Position numbers and translations under genes: made by a program. Below, piece by piece: positions 58,458-64,000 of a stretch of 64,000 bases of DNA; the stretch's first letter is position 1, and every line of letters begins with the position of its first letter. The stretch comes from Ypsolopha sequella (Eukaryota > Arthropoda > Insecta > Lepidoptera > Ypsolophidae), in contig OW204001.1 of the NCBI GenBank assembly GCA_934047225.1, forward strand, positions 11,826,201 through 11,890,200, read 5' to 3'. The notes under the pieces were generated by a model that saw only the letters and a program-made list of their open reading frames with translations, was not told where the DNA came from and did no database searches.

Positions 58458-58665
58458 AATGGAATGACTGATAATCAGCATAGGCCCCTTTGTATTAATA
58501 AATACTAATGGTCAGAATTTGGCTATAACAAAAGTCACCTCATAAAGCAAGGTTTAGACGAAGCCAGTGTTGGTTTCCAGTTTCACTGGCAGCCAGCGCT
58601 GTCTTGTTACTGACCTCGTATATAAACATTTTTTCAAGACTGTGTTTTTGTTAAGATTTTCCGCG

Positions 58666-58863
58666 ATGGCAAGGAAATAGAATGAGGACGAAACATTAAA
58701 ATTTGTTCAGCTGTATAGAGAGCACGAATGCTTGTAAGATAAGCGTTGCGATGCTTACGGAAATAAGCAAATGTGCGTTTCGGCTCTAGAAGCCCTGCGT
58801 GATGAAATGAATAAAAAACTGACTATCGATGAAGTTCGTCTTTTTTTCGATTACTTCGTCTAG
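58666..58863 (+). pseudogene. MADF-domain protein pseudogene
   Basis: A frame starting MARK, then a stop, reads NEDETLKFVQLYREHECL, a second stop, then DKRCDAYGNKQM, VSALEALRDEMNKKLTIDEV and a final stop. This is the N-terminal pattern of MADF (Myb/SANT-like) domains, and both internal stops sit where the family has Trp. MADF proteins are host transcription factors or partners of PIF/Harbinger-type transposases; this copy is broken and short. Confidence 0.7.
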
Positions 58864-59147
58864 TATATTCATCAACTCTTCTCAGAGATGTTCTTTATAC
58901 ATTTCTTTTTCGACCGCGGCCACATTTGACACGAATTCATTTTTTTAAAACACAAAACGTGTGCACACTGGCTCAGATTTCAATAAAACAATCTTTTGCA
59001 AAGGCATTAAATGCTTTAGCTTGTGTCTACAATAGTCAAGAAAAAAAAAATTGCCTGTTTAATTGTGTATATTCTAAGTCAGTATGGTATAAAATATATT
59101 CACTTTTGAAAAGCTTTTTATATATATTTTTATTTATACGAATCAAT

Positions 59148-59343
59148 AATTATATAAAATACTTTAAAATTATAAAATTACACAGTTTAAGATATATTTC
59201 GGGTCCGACCTGGACCCGGCATCAGTTAAATATACTAATAGAAAATTTTCTAATAGTATATTTAACTGATGCCGGGTCCAGGTCGGACCCGAAATATATC
59301 TTAAACTGTGTAATTTTATAATTATAAAGTATTTTATATAATT
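59148..59343. repeat. 196-bp loopless palindrome
   Basis: Two 98-bp arms meet at 59245/59246 with about two visible mismatches and no spacer. Each arm carries 'cgggtccgacctggacccgg'. A diverged half-like sequence ('gatgccgggcccgaatggcc') is at 55739-55765. The long open frame that spans it is an artefact. Confidence 0.9.
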
Positions 59344-60443
59344 ACTAAATCAGTATGGTAACTAATTTTGCAGTAAACACGGTGTATGCTTATCTACTGC
59401 AAAGGTAAACTAAAATAACTATCCCAGTCAGTGGCATCAAGAAAGACTTTCGTAACCTAAATTATATGGCCAACCTTGCCAAAGATCAACTATGTGTAGT
59501 TGATGAGAGAGAATTGCCTAAAGCATATAATAAGGATATAATAAAGCATATAATTAGGGAGAGGGAGTCTGGTCCGTGGATGATGAAGTATCAATAGGTC
59601 TTCTCAAAAGAAAAAACCATTGTTTTAACATAATATTAATTTTGTGATAGAGATAATGAAAATTACATTAGTTTTGTGAAAGGGTGGGGACATTCAATAA
59701 TGAAGATAGGATGCCTAAACCAAAAAATCTAACAGACTATAAAAAAAAATGAACTCTGGGATGCTGTAACCAAACTAAGCCATGTTTAGCTTGTATTAAA
59801 ATTCAATTGTGTGTTTGGTGCTTTTATAACTCATCAATTGCAATTTTATTTTCACACTCAGGAAACAAAAATTTCAAATGTCGAGTCAGCAGACATACAT
59901 TTCTGTTTACAAGCTTTGTGCTAATTGTTAAATGTTTGTTGTTTACTGACATTTACAAACAGTGAAATTATTTCATAATTCTTAATTGTTATTATTGGCT
60001 GAAATAGAAAAAAACGTTTATTCTTAGTAATTTTTTCGTTACTTTTTTCTGCTTTCACGTAACGACCGTTGCAGAAATATGGACTATACTTAACATTTAA
60101 CTCGAACTTTTGAGTTAGTGGCGATTCCCTAAAATTTTTGGGCAAAATTTCGGTACAGCTAGAGAAGAGATATGTCCCTCTGGAAAATGACTGTCTTAAA
60201 TCTTATTCATGATTAATTCTACTATTTTGTCTTGAACCAATATGCTTACAACTGAGTAAAGAGTCTTATCTGTTAGATAAGCTATTCTTTGCCAGCTCGT
60301 AGTACGCAATACGCGTGTACCGTTCGCAAGCCAACGCGGCTCGCGTTTGCCGCTCATTCCCTAACGTACAGACAGCGTGGAACGACGCGTGTGATTCAAA
60401 TAATTTAAATTTCGAACGTTTTGTGAAGTTTCATAAAGTAACA

Positions 60444-60501
60444 ATGGCCAATCTTGTGTTGTTCGTGCCCGTCCTGCTACTGGCTGCTTTGGTCAAAGAA
60501 G
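60444..60501 (+). CDS. Ly6-like gene D, exon 1 only (partial)
   Basis: MANLVLFVPVLLLAALVKE plus one base before 'g|gtaagc', phase 1: a textbook signal peptide with the same exon length and phase as the first exons of genes A-C, in the same orientation. No matching CYxC exon was found before 64000, so the remainder should lie to the right. Assignment to the Ly6 family rests on this analogy alone. Confidence 0.5.
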
Positions 60502-62940
60502 GTAAGCCGATTTTCATTTGTTATTCTTTATTTGAAAACGCTTGTTTTGTTTACGTTAGCGTGGAAAGTGCATGAAAACTCCACTGCACTACCGACTTTG
60601 TTGCCATTGATTGAAATTGCAAGTTACATTGGCGGGAAGTTAAGTTTTTCCACAAAGTTTATATTTACTACGTAAGTTCATATACAACGTATTGTTTCAC
60701 AAAAGGATGTCGTTTAGCTTGACGACATAAAATTTCTTCCAAAAAACCCAACAGATATGTAATAAATAATGCAAATTTACATAAGAATGAATCACAGAAA
60801 GTAACAGTATGTAAACACTAAACATGCAGTTTAAACTGATAGTGAAACTTGGGGCATTGGCATGCAGAGCCTGGTAGCTCCAAGCAAGAGCAAGGAGGTA
60901 GGTCCAAACCAGCCTAACCTGTTTCGTCGCAAACTCTTTAATTATTTTACTTTTTGCGATAGGCTATACAAACTCTTCGGCAATGTAAGTGTATGTAGAG
61001 CAAACTCTATAAAGCACACACAGCTGAGACAATATAACGCCATCGTAGAAACATATAGCGGCTCTATTTTGACATTTTTAACTAGTTTGACGTGTTATAC
61101 TAATAACTTGTTTTTTAACCAAAACCAAAATAAGCTAGGTACTTTCGTAATATCTATGAAGTCATCTTTAGCGAACAAACATTTTAATATTCAATACATT
61201 GTTGATATGATAATAATGGTAGTTTCTGCTACATTTGACAGTTCTCACATAATTTATTCAACATCTTTCCAAACCATTATAAAACAGTAAGTTACCAATT
61301 GTTTGGTATTCATATCATAATTCGATCATACATAACACTGCTTAGCAGTCACCAGCCAAGCCCATTCGTGACCAAGCAGTGGCATTGTTTATGCGAGATC
61401 AATTTGCCAATTCATATCTGCAATTACGATAATTTTTTCAAATTGCCCTCTTACGATTGCCATCTTGCAGTGGTCTTTCAAACCCTTTAGAGGGCGATCT
61501 GCCATATCACAGTTTCAATAATAAAATTATAAGTATGTTATTATATAATATACCATACGCTGCGTCTACCTATTTAAAATTATACGTTTTGAATGAATGC
61601 CATGGGATATTGTTTTTTTTTACACTTTATGGGCTAACGCTTGGCCATACCGCGCCTGATAGAAAGCGAGGATGAAGAGCGCTCGCCCAGAAACTGGGAG
61701 AGTGCAGCAGGCGAGGCATTTATCAGTGTTTCTATGGACTTCCGCAAAAATCTACGGAAGTCGGAAACGGGCGTATGACTTTTACTACGTAACTAACAAC
61801 CATCACGTCAATCCGTCGCTCTGTTGCTGCGTAAAAGGACAAACCAACAAACACACTTTCGCATTGATAATAGGTGTACGGATTATGATATCTATATAAG
61901 CAAAAGAGGTTTGTCAGGATCGAAGCGGATGGAAATCTGTAATCTCTGCTTACCCCTCTGGGAGACAGGCGTGAGTATATACATGATATCTACGCTTTAA
62001 AGTGACCGGCTGAAGTTTTAGAACCTCACAAGTTTTCGTAATATTGTGAACAGGGCACAATAATCCAAGAGATTGGTTCTGAGTCACTCTAGCTATTGTG
62101 ATATTGAAACAATCAAAGTGGTACTTGTATATACTCCTAGCACGAGGTTCATTGTAGTCTCGTGGTATCTTTAAAGTATCGATAATATTGTACCATACAT
62201 CTTCCTTGTTGAGTTACACTTAAACTGGGCACTGGCTGGTGTATTTGTCGTCGGCACATCATAATTTATATTCGCGTATTTCCAAAGTTTTTGAAGGAGG
62301 TGGATCAATATAATCGGAAGAGCGTATGGTTTATTTTTCTGAGCACATCATTCATACACCCAGTTTTGGTTTATAGATTAGAATTTTCAAGACACTTGAA
62401 TTTTTCCGAGTCATGGAGAAACATCTGTTTCTAATTTGTAAAGTGACCCTGATTGATACAGCCAAATTCATACTAAAAACTCGGTAAGTCAAAGGAGTAA
62501 AACGAAGACAAACTTAGGTACTTACGTCGCAATTGTACAATAACACAAGTGTTTTTAATATTTTAAACAGAGCACAATAAACAAAGATCGATTCTGAGTC
62601 ACTACCTGTTGATTGTTATATTGAAATAATAAACTTAGCAAGTACCTACATACAACAATTTTTGCATCCTCTACCTACTAGATTTCCTTCTATGTCGACC
62701 AGAATCTGATGGCAAATAAGGAAATTGAAATTGGTTGTTAGCAATACTGGTCCAGTAGGAAAGTTTTATTATACTTGCTTTAAAATACGTACTTCAATGA
62801 TGAATACTTACATAATATTGTTAGACTATGTAATTGATACCATGAGAAATTCACTAAGGTTCTTTAAAATTTAATGCCATGAGATTCTGGTTTACCTAAC
62901 AATACAATTCTAAGACCATCTGCCTAAACTCATATACATA
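60502..62940. other. Probable gene D intron 1, mostly unrecognised
   Basis: AT-rich. 61777-61890 is a Helitron-like fragment ('catcacgtcaatccgtcgct...cgcattgataatag'); 61905-61983 is a second copy of the DRSRWKS LINE tail; 62445-62490 is half of MITE B. No exon supported. Confidence 0.4.
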
Positions 62941-63557
62941 TACAGTGTGTCCCTCGTACAAGTGCACATCCGAAAAGGGGTGAAACTAGACCTTATTTTA
63001 TCGACAAAAAATGTTTTTTTTTAGAAAATCCTTGTTTTATAAATTTACGTTTTAAAAATTGGTTTGCCTACCATGGAGACTATGTATAAAATATGTCATA
63101 ACTTTTGATCTATCGCGAGTAATGCAATGAAATAAAACTGTTATAATCCTTAAGAATTGACGTTGCATACCAAATCAAAAACAAAACACAATCAACTACC
63201 ATTACCATAAAAATAATATCCTAAAAGATTATTTCTTTAATTTTTCCGTCTTTTTTTTTTTTAGTAATAGTAATTTTTTTCAAAATAATGTCGCCGTTTC
63301 ACTATATTTTTATTCCTATTTATCATTGCCTATTTCATTATCTTTCTAACAAAAAAAATACAACGTTCTATCATAAATACAATATTTTCTACGATCGGTT
63401 AACCAAAGGCACTGCGCTCGCGTCCCATACAAAGGTACCCAGGTGGAGTATTTTTTCTAGATTAAAAAAAAAAAATGTTTTTCTTTGTCTTTGTCGATAT
63501 ATTTAGATCTAGTTTCACCCACTTTCGGGTGTGCACTTGTACGGGGGACACACTGTA
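62941..63557. mobile_element. Tc1/mariner-like MITE
   Basis: Starts TACAGTGTGTCCCTCGTACA and ends with the inverse, with TA on each side (62939-62940, 63558-63559). TIRs of about 50 bp including 'gggtgaaactaga'. 617 bp; no transposase frame. 63558-64000 holds nothing recognised. Confidence 0.85.
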
Positions 63558-64000
63558 TATAATATGCAGAAGTGGCAATATGATCACAAAAATTTACATG
63601 AGTATGACTTTGATAGATACTGTCTAATAAATACCGGGGACTGTGATGTGATCTGTAACAAGATTGAATTACCCTTGCCGTAAATTCGAGTCTGAGTATG
63701 AATTTGCTTGTATAACGTATTTAAAATGCTAAATAAATATTTTCCCTGATAGCATAAGATTATTCTGTTGTGCAACAATCTTAAATTACCTTTACCTATT
63801 ACAGGTAAGTACATACATATATAGTAAATGATGATAGAGGTATATAGCTACTAGCTAGTGTCTGTGTAGGTAGTACATAGTTGCCTATAGTCAGGCCACT
63901 GATTGATTGCATCGTGTTCTAGTCAAGTTACAGGAAATTAACTTTCTAAAATCGATATCTGCAATCTTAGTACCTCTTATTTAGCTTGAAACTGAAAATT

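Noticed and set aside
58926..59321. 131-codon open frame
   Set aside because: It runs through the loopless palindrome and AT-rich sequence; composition artefact.
60862..61290. 142-codon open frame after gene D exon 1
   Set aside because: Low-complexity Asn/Phe/Ser/Thr-rich translation without known motifs, and lacking the CYxC pattern expected of gene D exon 2.

Overview
This is an AT-rich eukaryotic window that looks like an insect, most probably a moth or butterfly. The evidence is intron-containing genes with GT-AG splice sites, tRNA-derived SINEs beginning with a 'tagctcagggg..agaacgctgg' head, Helitron-like ends finishing in CTAGT, many foldback MITEs, and the abundant 'ccggccaagtgcgagtc...ggttccgta' interspersed repeat. 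Host genes take up only about 2.2 kb of coding sequence. Almost everything else is transposable-element (TE) sequence, much of it nested.

Host content: four genes on the + strand form a dispersed tandem cluster of secreted, GPI-anchored Ly6/uPAR-like (three-finger) proteins. Gene A has coding exons at 1242-1305, 6037-6728, 9128-9230 and 9794-9972 (345 aa). Gene B has 37942-37996, 41114-41271, 46235-46400 and 48202-48401 (192 aa). Gene C has 53036-53099, 54304-54567 and 55274-55500 (184 aa). Gene D shows only its signal-peptide exon (60444-60501), and the rest lies to the right of the window. All four share an ATG signal-peptide exon ending in phase 1. In A-C the second exon carries the first Cys motif (CYxC...C), and the last exon carries the closing CxxC...CN motif plus a hydrophobic tail typical of GPI attachment. 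I reconstructed these models by hand from splice sites. Reading frames close exactly across every junction, which supports them strongly. Gene A is unusual: exon 2 contains a coding minisatellite of twelve 42-bp units, giving a mucin-like Thr/Ser/Glu stalk with repeated N-glycosylation sequons inside the Ly6 fold.

Layout: 1-465, reverse-transcriptase (RT) remnant; 466-10120, gene A with SINEs, MITEs and LINE tails in its introns; 10120-19300, gene-free TE graveyard including a LINE RT pseudogene broken by two nested elements; 19316-21528, a 5'-truncated LINE on the minus strand; 22546-29545, a young full-length Ty3/Gypsy element with a 1616-aa gag-pol frame whose integrase appears to lack its central catalytic Asp; 29720-33500, repeats; 33541-36443, a shortened BEL/Pao element on the minus strand with perfect TSDs; 37200-37662, a hAT-type MITE just upstream of gene B; 37942-48401, gene B; 48402-53000, repeats; 53036-55500, gene C; 55500-60400, MITEs, a MADF-domain pseudogene and a 196-bp loopless palindrome; 60444 onward, gene D first exon and more MITEs.

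No rRNA, genuine tRNA genes or CRISPR arrays were seen. TE family names are inferred from motifs and termini only, because no database search was possible.
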